Source of the DNA: Sporomusaceae bacterium
Lineage (GTDB): Bacteria > Bacillota > Negativicutes > Sporomusales > UBA7701
DNA: 64,000 bases
Direction: 5' to 3'
Assembly (NCBI GenBank): GCA_031460455.1
Contig: JAVKTQ010000014.1
Location: 41,312-105,311, forward strand
Part shown: piece by piece, positions 53,509 through 61,519 of the stretch
Layout of the letters: every line of letters begins with the position of its first letter
Position numbering within the stretch: the stretch's first letter is position 1
Position numbers and translations under genes: made by a program
Notes under the pieces: generated by a model
Seen by the model: only the letters and a program-made list of their open reading frames with translations
Databases searched by the model: none
Told to the model about the DNA's origin: nothing

Positions 53509-54903
53509 TTACAAATTATATTTTCGTTTTTTTCGCACCAGTGTAGAAAGGTCGATCCCCAAGTGAGCGGCAGTGTTTCGCATTGACCCGAAAGAGGCCA
53601 GCGCTTTCTCGATTACCGCCCGCTCGACGGTGTCGTTGATCTCCTGGAGGTTGAAGGAGGAAAAATAGTCGGGGGTTTCGATGAACAGCGACTTGCCCGC
53701 GGCTTTGGCCAAACTGAGGGGCACGCATTTTTCGTCGATGGTGTCTCCTTCGGCCAGCACAGTCATGTGTTCGATGATGTTGCGCAGTTCGCGAACGTTG
53801 CCCGGCCAGGCGTAATGGGTAAGTATATCGACGACCTTGGGGGAGATCTTCTTTTTCATGTTGTATTTGCGGTTGTTCTGGTCGAGGAAGCTCAGGATCA
53901 GCGGCACGAGATCCTCGCGGCGCTCGCGCAGCGGCGGAATATATATGGGAATAACGTTGAGCCGGTAGAAAAGGTCGCGGCGGAAGCGCCCTTCCTCGAT
54001 CATTTTCTCCAAGACGGTGTTCGTCGCGGCGATGATGCGGGCTCTCGTCTCGACGGTCTTCGTGCCGCCGAGGCGGAACATCCTGTTGGTCTGCAGAACG
54101 TCGAGCAGTTTGACCTGAAGGGACATCGGCATCTCGCCGATTTCATCGAGAAAGAGGGTGCCGTTGTTGGCAAGCTCGATCAGACCGATCTTACCCTTTT
54201 TGGATGCCCCGGTGAAAGCCCCGGCTTCGTAGCCGAACAGCTCCGACTCGAGCAAGGTTTCGGGGATGGCGCTGCAGTTGATCTGGACGAACGGCCTTTT
54301 TTCCGCCTCTTCGCCGCTGTCGTGGATGTATCTGGCCAGCACGTCCTTGCCGACGCCCGATTCCCCCTGGATAAGCACCGGGGAAGAGACCTGGGCTACC
54401 CTGGCTGCGAGCTTGAAGATATTTTCCATGACCGGGCTGGCGACGATAAAGCTGCCGTCGCGACCGGTCCTTTCCGCCTGCCACAGTAGTCGGCGGTATT
54501 CTTCGGCAAGGTCGGCGCTGCTTTTCAGTTGCTCTCTGATACTGACAAGTTCGGTAATGTCGCGGACATTGGAGAATACCCTCAGCAGATTGCCGTCGTC
54601 GCCAAATACAGGAATGCTCGTTACCAGGGCGGAAACGCCGTGATAATAGTCGATAACCTTTGTCATCGGCTTGCGGGTCCTTATTACGTCGGGCGAACAG
54701 GCATCGGGGATTTCCCCCGCCTTGACGAGCTCATCGATCTTTCTCCCTTTGAGCATCTCTCTGTCAAGCCCGGATATTTTGAGGTATGCCTCGTTGCAGT
54801 ATAGGATGTTGCACTCCCCGTCGGTCAGGAAAATCCCATCGTAAGAGGAATCAATTATCTTCCACAAGAGCTTGTTTTCTTTCTCGGCCTCGAGATGTTG
54901 CAT
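53509..54903 (-). CDS. Sigma-54-dependent activator, PAS + AAA+ + Fis HTH
   Basis: A 464-residue enhancer-binding protein. PAS domain (about 10-120, IIDSSYDGIFLTDGECNILY), AAA+ core with QGESGVGKD, the sigma-54 contact motif GAFTG and Walker B LFLDEIGEM, and a C-terminal Fis HTH (NTAAHLGIDLSTLVRKKRKY). It faces a divergent sigma-54 promoter at 55092, with an inverted repeat at 54919-54957 between them that could be its enhancer. ATG start. Confidence 0.92.
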   Translation of the reverse strand: MQHLEAEKENKLLWKIIDSSYDGIFLTDGECNILYCNEAYLKISGLDREMLKGRKIDELVKAGEIPDACSPDVIRTRKPMTKVIDYYHGVSALVTSIPVFGDDGNLLRVFSNVRDITELVSIREQLKSSADLAEEYRRLLWQAERTGRDGSFIVASPVMENIFKLAARVAQVSSPVLIQGESGVGKDVLARYIHDSGEEAEKRPFVQINCSAIPETLLESELFGYEAGAFTGASKKGKIGLIELANNGTLFLDEIGEMPMSLQVKLLDVLQTNRMFRLGGTKTVETRARIIAATNTVLEKMIEEGRFRRDLFYRLNVIPIYIPPLRERREDLVPLILSFLDQNNRKYNMKKKISPKVVDILTHYAWPGNVRELRNIIEHMTVLAEGDTIDEKCVPLSLAKAAGKSLFIETPDYFSSFNLQEINDTVERAVIEKALASFGSMRNTAAHLGIDLSTLVRKKRKYNL

Positions 54904-54918
54904 TTACAATCCTCCGTC

Positions 54919-54957
54919 GTATGCAAAAATGCTTTTTTATTATGCAATTTTGCATAC
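54919..54957. promoter_or_regulatory. Inverted repeat, candidate enhancer (UAS) for the sigma-54 activator
   Basis: Perfect 10-bp arms GTATGCAAAA (54919-54928) and TTTTGCATAC (54948-54957) around an AT-rich spacer. They lie 135-173 nt upstream of the sigma-54 promoter on the plus strand, a usual distance for an enhancer. Confidence 0.6.
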
Positions 54958-55091
54958 ATGCTTTCGTGTCTTCAGTGCTCAATGTTTCCGCAAAAATCAT
55001 TGCCGTTCATTAGGCGCTATTAGGCATTATTGCCTGCATTCCATCGAAGGAAAGTTGAGCGAAGCCCTTATGAACCGGGCGTTTTCGGTCC

Positions 55092-55107
55092 TGGCACGTT
55101 TCTTGCA
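55092..55107 (+). promoter_or_regulatory. Sigma-54 promoter (consensus)
   Basis: TGGCAC-GTTTC-TTGCA: a full match to the -24/-12 consensus (TGGCAC-N5-TTGC). The expected start is near 55118. No protein gene follows on the plus strand before a terminator. Confidence 0.85.
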
Positions 55108-55143
55108 TCAATAATGTCCAGTCCATATCATTACCGTGCCGCT

Positions 55144-55230
55144 AAACCCGGCCGGGGATAGTGGCGAACTGACTGAGGCTAGCACCGACCTCCCGAGGCT
55201 TTTCGCTTCCGGAGCCGGCTAGCCGGGTTT
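55144..55230 (+). ncRNA. Structured RNA, candidate molybdenum-cofactor (Moco/Tuco) riboswitch
   Basis: A perfect 9-bp closing stem AAACCCGGC/GCCGGGTTT encloses GGGGATAGTGG..GGCTAGCACC, then ACCGACCTCCCGAGG and CCGGAGCCGGC. The order of elements resembles the Moco RNA motif (RF01055) as I remember it; this is recalled, not computed. It begins about 26 nt after the sigma-54 start site. No molybdoenzyme or cofactor gene lies downstream. Confidence 0.5.
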
Positions 55231-55522
55231 GCCAGAACGCGTCTATGCGAGCTTTCCCGCGCAGCCAACAGCCGTTGTTGAATGCAGAGGTGCGTTTCTG
55301 ACAGAAAACAGCATTGCATTGGCAAAGACGCGTTTTATCGCCAGCAATCAGGGTTTTGCAGATTATATCAATACTTTTGTATGATTTCTTGCCTATGATT
55401 GAATTTTCCTGCCGTTTAAGCCTTAGACCCGTTATTTTCTGGCTGAGCGCATGCGCTTGCCGCTCGCTGAACAGCTCCCCACATAGGGAGGCATCCCGTT
55501 AAGGTGAGCCTACCCTATTCAT

Positions 55523-55547
55523 GACCGCGTAATGCGGTCTTTTTTTT
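55523..55547 (+). terminator. Terminator of the orphan sigma-54 transcript
   Basis: GACCGC-GTAAT-GCGGTC followed by eight T. Upstream, CCCGTTAAGGTGAG resembles the first strand of an M-box Mg riboswitch, but the rest of that motif is missing. Confidence 0.85.
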
Positions 55548-55565
55548 GCCTGAACTTCACTACTC

Positions 55566-55598
55566 AAAGCCCCCGTCGCAACGAGTGACGGGGGCTTT
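55566..55598. terminator. Bidirectional hairpin
   Basis: AAAGCCCCCGTC/GACGGGGGCTTT with T/A-rich flanks. Confidence 0.75.
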
Positions 55599-55799
55599 AT
55601 AGCGGTCATGGGTGACAGATGCTTTGGCAGCAGGGCCAAGGGTGAGGAAACATTCCGCCGACATCGTCAGGCTGGCGCCCAGGGCGAAGAATGCGGGTAA
55701 AGCACCGCGAACACGACGGTCATGTTGATGAACATATTGTCAGCGGGTTGGCAGTTACAGCGGATCCCGTCTGTTTTCACCGCGCTCACTCGCTACATT
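55599..55799 (-). pseudogene. Possible decayed membrane-protein fragment
   Basis: The minus strand reads NMFINMTVVFAV in one frame, then ALPAFFALGASLTMSAECF and LTLGPAAKASVTHDR in the next, as if one frameshift split a transporter-like helix pair. There is no clear start or family. Between 55231 and 55522 I find no coding signal. Confidence 0.35.
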
Positions 55800-55837
55800 G
55801 GCCGTTCCGGCACAGCAACAGCTGTGCCGGAACGGCC
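55800..55837. repeat. 17-bp perfect inverted repeat after the DASS transporter gene
   Basis: Arms GGCCGTTCCGGCACAGC and complement with an AACA loop. No T-run follows on either strand, so it may be a transcript-end hairpin without classical termination. Confidence 0.6.
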
Positions 55838-55881
55838 TAGTACAAGTTCTACAAGTTTGTTTTTTTTCTGCAAAAATTACC

Positions 55882-57441
55882 TTACTTTACTACCCATGTA
55901 ACAAGGTAAACTACGAGCGGTATTGTTACCAGCGAAAGGCCGATGAGGTCGATGATGAAGCCCGACCTGATCATCGTGGTGATTGGGATCAGGCCGCTGG
56001 CGTAAACGATGGCGTTTGGCGGGGTCGACACCGGCATCATGAAACCGAGGGAGGATGCCAGGGCGATGGCCACAGCCACCGGTATCGGGCTCAAGCCTGC
56101 GGAGAGAGCGACGGTGATGCCGAGCGGGCCGACCATGTTGGTGGCCGCGGTGTGGGAGGTTAGCTCGGACATGAACAGCGACAGGACGGAGAAGACGGCG
56201 ACAATTGCGACCTGGGAGTTGGCGCCGGTGGTTTTGACGATGGCGTCGCCGATCCATTTCGACATGCCCGTGGTGTACATCATCGCGCCGAGCGACAGGC
56301 CGCCGCCGAAGAGGATGAGGGTGCCCCAGTCGATTCCCTTGACGGCGTCTTTCCACTGGAGGGTGAATTCGCGTTTTTCCCAGCTGGTCGGCATGATGAA
56401 GAGGAGCAGGCCGGCCATCATGGCGACAATGGCCTCGGGGAAGTATTTGCCGTAGGTTTTCAGGATGGGGGCGCCGGGGCCGTAGATAACAGACAGGAAG
56501 CCAGGCAGCACCCACAGGGTGACGGCGATGGCAAAAGCGATAATGGCGTTGCGCTCGCCGGTCTTCCACGGGCCGAGAGCCTTGCGCTTTTCGGCAATGA
56601 GTTTTTCGGCGCCGGGGATGCTCTTGATTCCGGCCGGGAACATCTGCTTGAGGACGACGAACATCAGGACGAAGTAAATAACCATGGCAACCGAACCCCA
56701 GACCATCCACTGGAAGAAAGTAATCTTAATATTGGCCAGCTTCTCCAGGAAGCCCATCATAATGATGTTCGGAGGAGTGCCCACCGGGGTCAGCACGCCG
56801 CCGACCGAGGAAGCATAGGCGGTCATCAGCATAAGACCGGTAGCGTACTTGTAGGTACCGAGGTCGAGCTCCTCGCCGTTGGCTTTGTACATATCCTTAA
56901 TGGCCATAAGCAGTCCCAAAGAGATGGGGTACATCATGGCGGTAGTGGCTGTGTTGCTTACCCAGCCGGATAGCAAGGCAGTAACGAGGCCTACAGCCAG
57001 TAAAATGCGGGTCGGGCTCGATCCTACCCACTTCATCGATAAGATGGCATAGGCGAACCGTTTGTCGAGGCCGTGACTCATCATTGCCGTAGCCAGCATG
57101 AAGCTGCCCATGAAGAGGTAAATGAGCGGATCGGCGAAGGGAGCAAAGGCGGCTCTCGCCGGCACGACGCCGAGCAGTACGGCCAACACAGGGCCGATAA
57201 GCGACGTGACCGGGATGGGCACAGGCTCGCATATCCACCATGTGGCGACGAATGTCATGATGGCCATCAACAGGTGGCCTTCCGGCTTAAGGCCGGCGAT
57301 GGGGGTAAAAAATACCAGTAGGCCGAGGATGGGGCCGAGAAACCAGCCGATTGTCTTACGCCGTCTGTCGAATTTTTCTTCGGCTTCGGTCATTTTTGCC
57401 TTCGGGGCGATTTGCTCCTTGGGAACCTGGGTAGTCTCCAT
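55882..57441 (-). CDS. DASS/SLC13 family sodium-coupled carboxylate transporter
   Basis: A 519-residue membrane protein. SLC13 features: SNTATTAMMYPI (about 160), TPVGTPPNIIMMG (about 218), and the C-terminal signature SSLGFMMPVSTPPNAIVYASG (about 466-486) with the two SNT/TP motifs. It likely imports di- or tricarboxylates with Na+. ATG after AAGGAGGAAAATTGA. Monocistronic. Confidence 0.92.
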   Translation of the reverse strand: METTQVPKEQIAPKAKMTEAEEKFDRRRKTIGWFLGPILGLLVFFTPIAGLKPEGHLLMAIMTFVATWWICEPVPIPVTSLIGPVLAVLLGVVPARAAFAPFADPLIYLFMGSFMLATAMMSHGLDKRFAYAILSMKWVGSSPTRILLAVGLVTALLSGWVSNTATTAMMYPISLGLLMAIKDMYKANGEELDLGTYKYATGLMLMTAYASSVGGVLTPVGTPPNIIMMGFLEKLANIKITFFQWMVWGSVAMVIYFVLMFVVLKQMFPAGIKSIPGAEKLIAEKRKALGPWKTGERNAIIAFAIAVTLWVLPGFLSVIYGPGAPILKTYGKYFPEAIVAMMAGLLLFIMPTSWEKREFTLQWKDAVKGIDWGTLILFGGGLSLGAMMYTTGMSKWIGDAIVKTTGANSQVAIVAVFSVLSLFMSELTSHTAATNMVGPLGITVALSAGLSPIPVAVAIALASSLGFMMPVSTPPNAIVYASGLIPITTMIRSGFIIDLIGLSLVTIPLVVYLVTWVVK

Positions 57442-57549
57442 TCAATTTTCCTCCTTTTTAATTTTGACCGTTTATCCCATAAAGGTCTTACGCACGACCT
57501 TCTTGGCAAACGTTTCCTAGGGAATCACTGCTTGGCAAAAAAAATTGTT

Positions 57550-58242
57550 TTAGCCGGCATTTTCAGGCTTATGTTGGTCCGCGTCCGTCTCTGACTTTTT
57601 CTTGTACTTCTTCTGCCAGACGCCGAGAGCAATGACGCCGACGGTGATGGCGAACGGGATGAGCCACTCGGGGACATATGCCGCGATGTAGTGGCCGATC
57701 TTCTGGTCGCGGACCATCATTTCCCCCGCCGTCCAAGCGATGAGACCGGCGCCGATGTACACGATGATCGGGAACCTGTTCATGACGACTACCAGTAACT
57801 GACTGCCGAAAATGATGAGCGGTATGCTCAGTGCGAGGCCGACGAAAAGCAGCACGTAGTCGCCTTTGGCGATGGCGGCGATGGCAAGGGTGTTGTCGAG
57901 GCTCATGATGATGTCGGCGATAATGATGGTTTTGACCGCCGCCCATAAATTATCGGAGGCCTCCACGTTCTCGCAGCTCTCGTCTTCCAGGAGCAGCTTG
58001 GCGGCTATCCAGACCAGCAGCAGCCCGCCGAAGAACTGAAGGTATGGTATTTGCAACAGAACAACCGCAACGATGGTCAGAATGACCCTGAGGCCGATCG
58101 CGCCGGCGCTGCCCCAGAGGATAGCGAGTCGCTGCTGCTTCGGAGGCAGGCAACGGCTCGCCATAGCGATTACGACTGCGTTGTCGCCGCTGAGGACTAT
58201 GTTGACCATCATAATCCCGACCAGCGCGAGAATGAAATCCAT
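57550..58242 (-). CDS. TerC family membrane protein (YjbE/YkoY type)
   Basis: A 230-residue protein with 7 spans. Acidic residues sit within membrane segments (NIVLSGDNAVVIAMA near 14-28, DIIMSLDNTLAIAAIA near 111-126), the TerC metal-binding pattern linked to Mn or Ca export. The C-terminal tail is basic. No yybP-ykoY riboswitch is recognisable upstream. Confidence 0.9.
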   Translation of the reverse strand: MDFILALVGIMMVNIVLSGDNAVVIAMASRCLPPKQQRLAILWGSAGAIGLRVILTIVAVVLLQIPYLQFFGGLLLVWIAAKLLLEDESCENVEASDNLWAAVKTIIIADIIMSLDNTLAIAAIAKGDYVLLFVGLALSIPLIIFGSQLLVVVMNRFPIIVYIGAGLIAWTAGEMMVRDQKIGHYIAAYVPEWLIPFAITVGVIALGVWQKKYKKKSETDADQHKPENAG

Positions 58243-58340
58243 ACAGTCACCCCTTTTTCTCCTGACGGAAACCTCAGTACGTCAGGTAAGCCAGCTAAAT
58301 GCGCGCCGAGATTTTTTGCGCGTGGCGCATGCGGAGATTA

Positions 58341-58550
58341 CTAAACGCTATGAACGCGGTAGCCCAGTTTTCGCCCGATGAATTCCCAGTCATCAGCAAA
58401 TTCTGCGTCGTCGACGCCGATACGAAGAATATTCTTTTCGGCATTGACCGGTACTGCCGATATCCCGTCGGGGTTGCGCAGTTTTGCCCTGAGGACCGCC
58501 AGCTCTTTTTCCCCAATCGATCCGGCCGGATCGATTGCGATAGTCATCAT
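58341..58550 (-). CDS. Hypothetical small protein
   Basis: A 69-residue soluble protein, ATG after AGGAGGGAGAAAC. Contains SIGEKELAVLRAKL and ends in DDWEFIGRKLGYRVHSV. No family recognised. 17 nt after the XRE regulator gene on the same strand, so probably co-transcribed with it. Confidence 0.65.
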   Translation of the reverse strand: MMTIAIDPAGSIGEKELAVLRAKLRNPDGISAVPVNAEKNILRIGVDDAEFADDWEFIGRKLGYRVHSV

Positions 58551-58567
58551 GTTTCTCCCTCCTTTTT

Positions 58568-58801
58568 CTAACGCTTGGGTCTAGTTCCAAAACTACGGAA
58601 TCCGTCTTTGCGCATGAGTTCGTTCACTGTTACCCCCAACACCCGCGACATCCTGAGCGCAAGATCGATCGATGGTTTTTTGCGCCCGGCAAGGATGTTG
58701 GAGACGTGGGACCTTTCGACGTCGACAAGCTTGGCGAGCTCAGTGATGTTAAGGCCCCTTCTCCGCATTAGTTCTCTTATCCTTGACCCGCTCAACGGCA
58801 T
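58568..58801 (-). CDS. XRE-family HTH regulator (short)
   Basis: A 77-residue Cro/CI-type HTH (IRELMRRRGLNITELAKLVD followed by VERSHVSNILAGRKKPS). ATG at 58801 has GGGGGG almost touching it; a TTG two codons in, 6 nt from that site, may be the real start. Divergent to a second XRE gene across an intergenic region with repeated GGAAAC boxes. Confidence 0.82.
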   Translation of the reverse strand: MPLSGSRIRELMRRRGLNITELAKLVDVERSHVSNILAGRKKPSIDLALRMSRVLGVTVNELMRKDGFRSFGTRPKR

Positions 58802-59054
58802 CCCCCCTGGAAACAGAAGGCTGATTTTAGTTTCTTTTGGAAACGCTTTGGGTCTAAAAAAACGCCTTCTGTGGCTCTATCTAATTTGATTATAGTTTCT
58901 ATAGGGAACGCCGTCAAGCATTTTCAGGAAATTACTTCCACCAGCAACTCCGTTTGTTTTCCTGAAACACTTTTAAGTGTAGGCATACATAAAACTCTAC
59001 TGGAAACGTTGGGTATAATAATGTATAATTATCTGCGAGGAGGTGGTCAACAAG
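58802..59054. promoter_or_regulatory. Shared control region of the two XRE genes, with repeated GGAAAC boxes
   Basis: TGGAAACGCTTTGGGTCTAA (58840-58859) and TGGAAACGTTGGGTATAAT (59001-59019) are near-repeats; other GGAAAC or GGGAAC boxes lie at about 58808 and 58905. The second box contains the TATAAT-like -10 of the plus-strand gene, so it may be an operator. Confidence 0.5.
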
Positions 59055-59444
59055 GTGGATATTGGAACTAAACTCCGTTCCCTGCGTAAGCTGCGCGAAC
59101 TGACCGTCGAGGAGTTATCGCAACGGTCGGGGGTTTCCCGTTCATATATCACTAACATTGAAAACGGCCGCAAGACCGAGGTTTCATCTCGAGTTGTCAG
59201 CAGCCTGGCTGGAGCCCTCGGGATAAACGCCGACTACTTCCGCATCAGCGAAGCCCAGTTGCCAACCGATTGTTTGCCTAACCTCGACCCGGAGTTTATC
59301 GCGCTATTGGCCAAGTCGGAGAGCATGCCGTTTCTACAGCTTACTAAAAAGGCAATCGCCAATGGCGTATCAGCCGAGACGGTAGAAGCCGTCGTCGACG
59401 CCATCATCAAATCCCAGCGCAGGCGAAGAACCCCGCTCGTTTAG
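59055..59444 (+). CDS. XRE-family HTH regulator (SinR-like)
   Basis: A 129-residue protein. HTH at about 1-55 (LRSLRKLRELTVEELSQRSG, SRSYITNIENGRKTEV), then a helical C-terminal segment (ALLAKSESMPFLQLTKKAIA). GTG at 59055 is 11 nt past GGAGG; GTG 59043 is too close to the site. Its stop overlaps by 4 nt with a convergent small ORF. Confidence 0.85.
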   Translation: MDIGTKLRSLRKLRELTVEELSQRSGVSRSYITNIENGRKTEVSSRVVSSLAGALGINADYFRISEAQLPTDCLPNLDPEFIALLAKSESMPFLQLTKKAIANGVSAETVEAVVDAIIKSQRRRRTPLV

Positions 59445-59563
59445 CAGGTCGCCGCCACAGGCTCCGCTGCCCCTGCGGCAGGAGGGGCTTCCTGGGGAAC
59501 TATATACTCGTATCCGTCCCAGAATAGTTCGATTTCGTCGTTATACCGGCCATAGTCTTTCAT
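59441..59563 (-). CDS. Small peptide, 40 residues
   Basis: ATG at 59563 after GGAGGCCCTACT. Acidic/aromatic N-half (MKDYGRYNDEIELFWDGYEY), Ala/Pro-rich C-half ending in Cys. No family recognised. Tail-to-tail 4-nt overlap with the XRE gene. Confidence 0.5.
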   Translation of the reverse strand: MKDYGRYNDEIELFWDGYEYIVPQEAPPAAGAAEPVAATC

Positions 59564-59774
59564 AGTAGGGCCTCCGTTCGGAACGGTTCTTTCCCTATTT
59601 ATACAGTGCAAGAAACATGCCAATTCCCAAAGTTGCGAAAATTGCGTGATTTGTGCCGGTTTTCTTTTCCACGCCAGGTTTTCCATGAGCATAAATGCAT
59701 ACGACACAGGACGTAAATATCGCGATTAGCGCTCGTCGGCACGCGTCAGCCCCTGTGCAAAAATGCATACACTT

Positions 59775-59820
59775 AAAACACAGAATCCCCAGAGCGGTTG
59801 CCCTGGGGATTCTGTGTTTT
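59775..59820. terminator. Bidirectional terminator
   Basis: AAAACACAGAATCCCCAG pairs perfectly with CTGGGGATTCTGTGTTTT around a 10-nt loop. Confidence 0.9.
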
Positions 59821-59855
59821 AGTACGATTAACCTCGGTGTTCGGTGCACGCTTTC

Positions 59856-60188
59856 TTATTGCGGCAGGAAGTCTTCCCTGATGGGGGTGAAGGTGTCGAT
59901 GAGCACCGAGTCGTCTTCAAGGGCAACGACGCCATGGAGTACGTTGCGGTCGGCGTAGTAGCAGTCTCCTTCGCAGGCGATTTTCGTTTCTCCGCCCACG
60001 GTTATTTCGAAGCTTCCCCTGGCAACATAGCCCACCTGCTCGTGGGCTTCATGTTTATGCATCTTGCCCACGCCGCCCTTTTTGAAGGCGAACTCGACCA
60101 GCATCAGCGACGGCCCGTAAACAAGCACTCGCCGTGTTGATTTTTCGTCAAGCTGTATTATCTGTTTGCTGTCTTTGGATACGATCAT
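59856..60188 (-). CDS. Single-domain cupin
   Basis: A 110-residue cupin. Motif 1 metal ligands HKHEAHEQVGYVARG (about 44-58) and motif 2 near DRNVLHGV (about 81-88) are present, so it should bind a metal. Small cupins of this type occur as sugar or auxin-like binding or regulatory domains; role unknown. It has its own terminator. Confidence 0.82.
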   Translation of the reverse strand: MIVSKDSKQIIQLDEKSTRRVLVYGPSLMLVEFAFKKGGVGKMHKHEAHEQVGYVARGSFEITVGGETKIACEGDCYYADRNVLHGVVALEDDSVLIDTFTPIREDFLPQ

Positions 60189-60373
60189 GTAATCACCACC
60201 GATCTTTTTGTAATGTGTTCGGTAAGAAGCGCAAGATTCCTGCGGGCAACGGCACCGGGTTGGCGGTATTTTCCTTCTGATACGGTGCGTACGTTAAGGC
60301 AAACAGTCAATACTAATAGCGGACATCATTCCCAAACTAAATCTCCGGCTAGAGGCCGAAAGGATGCATACAC

Positions 60374-61501
60374 ATGGATTTAAGCATAATTGTACCGACT
60401 TATAACGAGCGTGAAAATGTCCGGACGATTACGGAGAGGATTTCTACGGCCCTGGCGGGATGCGGCTATTCGTACGAGTTGCTGTTTGTCGACGACAGCA
60501 GCGATGATACTCCGGCCATCTTGGCGGCGCTGGCCGAGCGGTATCCTGGCGTAGCATTCGTCCACCGCGAAGGTGAAAGGGGCCTTGCTTCTGCGGTGGT
60601 AAAGGGGTTCTCGCTGTCGACCGGCGGCTGTATAATCGTGATGGATGCCGATTTGCAGCATCCGCCGGAACTTCTGCCGGTAATGATGAAGCGTCTGGCC
60701 AGTGCGGACATGGTTATCCCCAGCCGCTTTATCAGCGGCGGCTCGGACGGCGGCCTTAATGTTTTTCGCAAGCTTGTGTCCTGGACGGCCAGGATGATTG
60801 GCCGCATGTCGATTAAGCGGCTTCGGGCAATTTCGGATTGCACGAGCGGCTATTTTGGACTTCGCCGCAGTGTTATCGCGAACGCCAGGCTTAACCCCAT
60901 CGGTTGGAAGATTCTTATGGAGGTGCTTGTGAAGGGCGAGTACCACGCAGTACATGAGATTCCGTACGCGTTTGTCGCCCGTGACAGCGGCACCTCTAAA
61001 ATGAGCTGGCGGGATCAGTACGATTATTTGCGCCATATTATCCGCCTGGCGCGGCATAATCCCGAGGATGCGCGTTTTTTCACTTTCTGCTTGGTCGGGG
61101 CCGCCGGCGTCCCCGTCAACTTGCTCGGCTTGACGGTTTTGCTGAATTTCTTTACTGCTGACGTCGCTTTCGCCTCGGTGGCAGCATCCTTTGTGGCGAT
61201 GGTGCACAATTTCCTCTGGAATGACAGCATCACCTGGCGGATGCAAAACAAACCGGTTTTATGGCGGCGCTGGAAGCAATTTATTCAGTTTGCATTCGTT
61301 TCGGCCCTCAGCATCGCGATCACGGCCGCTTTTGCCCATACGTTTTTCGCCAACGGCTGGAGTCCTGTCGCCGGTCAGCTTGTCGGCATCGTTCTCGCTA
61401 CCTGGTGGAGCTTCATGGCTAACGACCGTTGGACATGGAGCCGCCCCGAGCCCCGCCCCGAGCTAGTCGTCACTCGCGAGTACGCCGGCGATACGCCGTA
61501 A
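60374..61501 (+). CDS. DPM1-like glycosyltransferase with GtrA membrane domain
   Basis: A 375-residue protein. GT2 domain (1-230): SIIVPTYNERENV, FVDDSSDD, catalytic DADLQHPPE. The C-terminal GtrA-type four-span domain (about 235-355) is rich in aromatic residues and ends WWSFMANDRWTW. It should transfer a sugar to polyprenyl phosphate at the membrane and flip it or help flip it. Followed 18 nt later by a mannosyltransferase-like gene that could use the product. Confidence 0.9.
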   Translation: MDLSIIVPTYNERENVRTITERISTALAGCGYSYELLFVDDSSDDTPAILAALAERYPGVAFVHREGERGLASAVVKGFSLSTGGCIIVMDADLQHPPELLPVMMKRLASADMVIPSRFISGGSDGGLNVFRKLVSWTARMIGRMSIKRLRAISDCTSGYFGLRRSVIANARLNPIGWKILMEVLVKGEYHAVHEIPYAFVARDSGTSKMSWRDQYDYLRHIIRLARHNPEDARFFTFCLVGAAGVPVNLLGLTVLLNFFTADVAFASVAASFVAMVHNFLWNDSITWRMQNKPVLWRRWKQFIQFAFVSALSIAITAAFAHTFFANGWSPVAGQLVGIVLATWWSFMANDRWTWSRPEPRPELVVTREYAGDTP

Positions 61502-61519
61502 CCTGGCTAGGTTAAGATT

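Noticed and set aside
55480..55530. M-box (Mg2+) riboswitch
   Set aside because: Only the GTTAAGGTGAG-like first strand matches; the remaining conserved helices are absent before the terminator.
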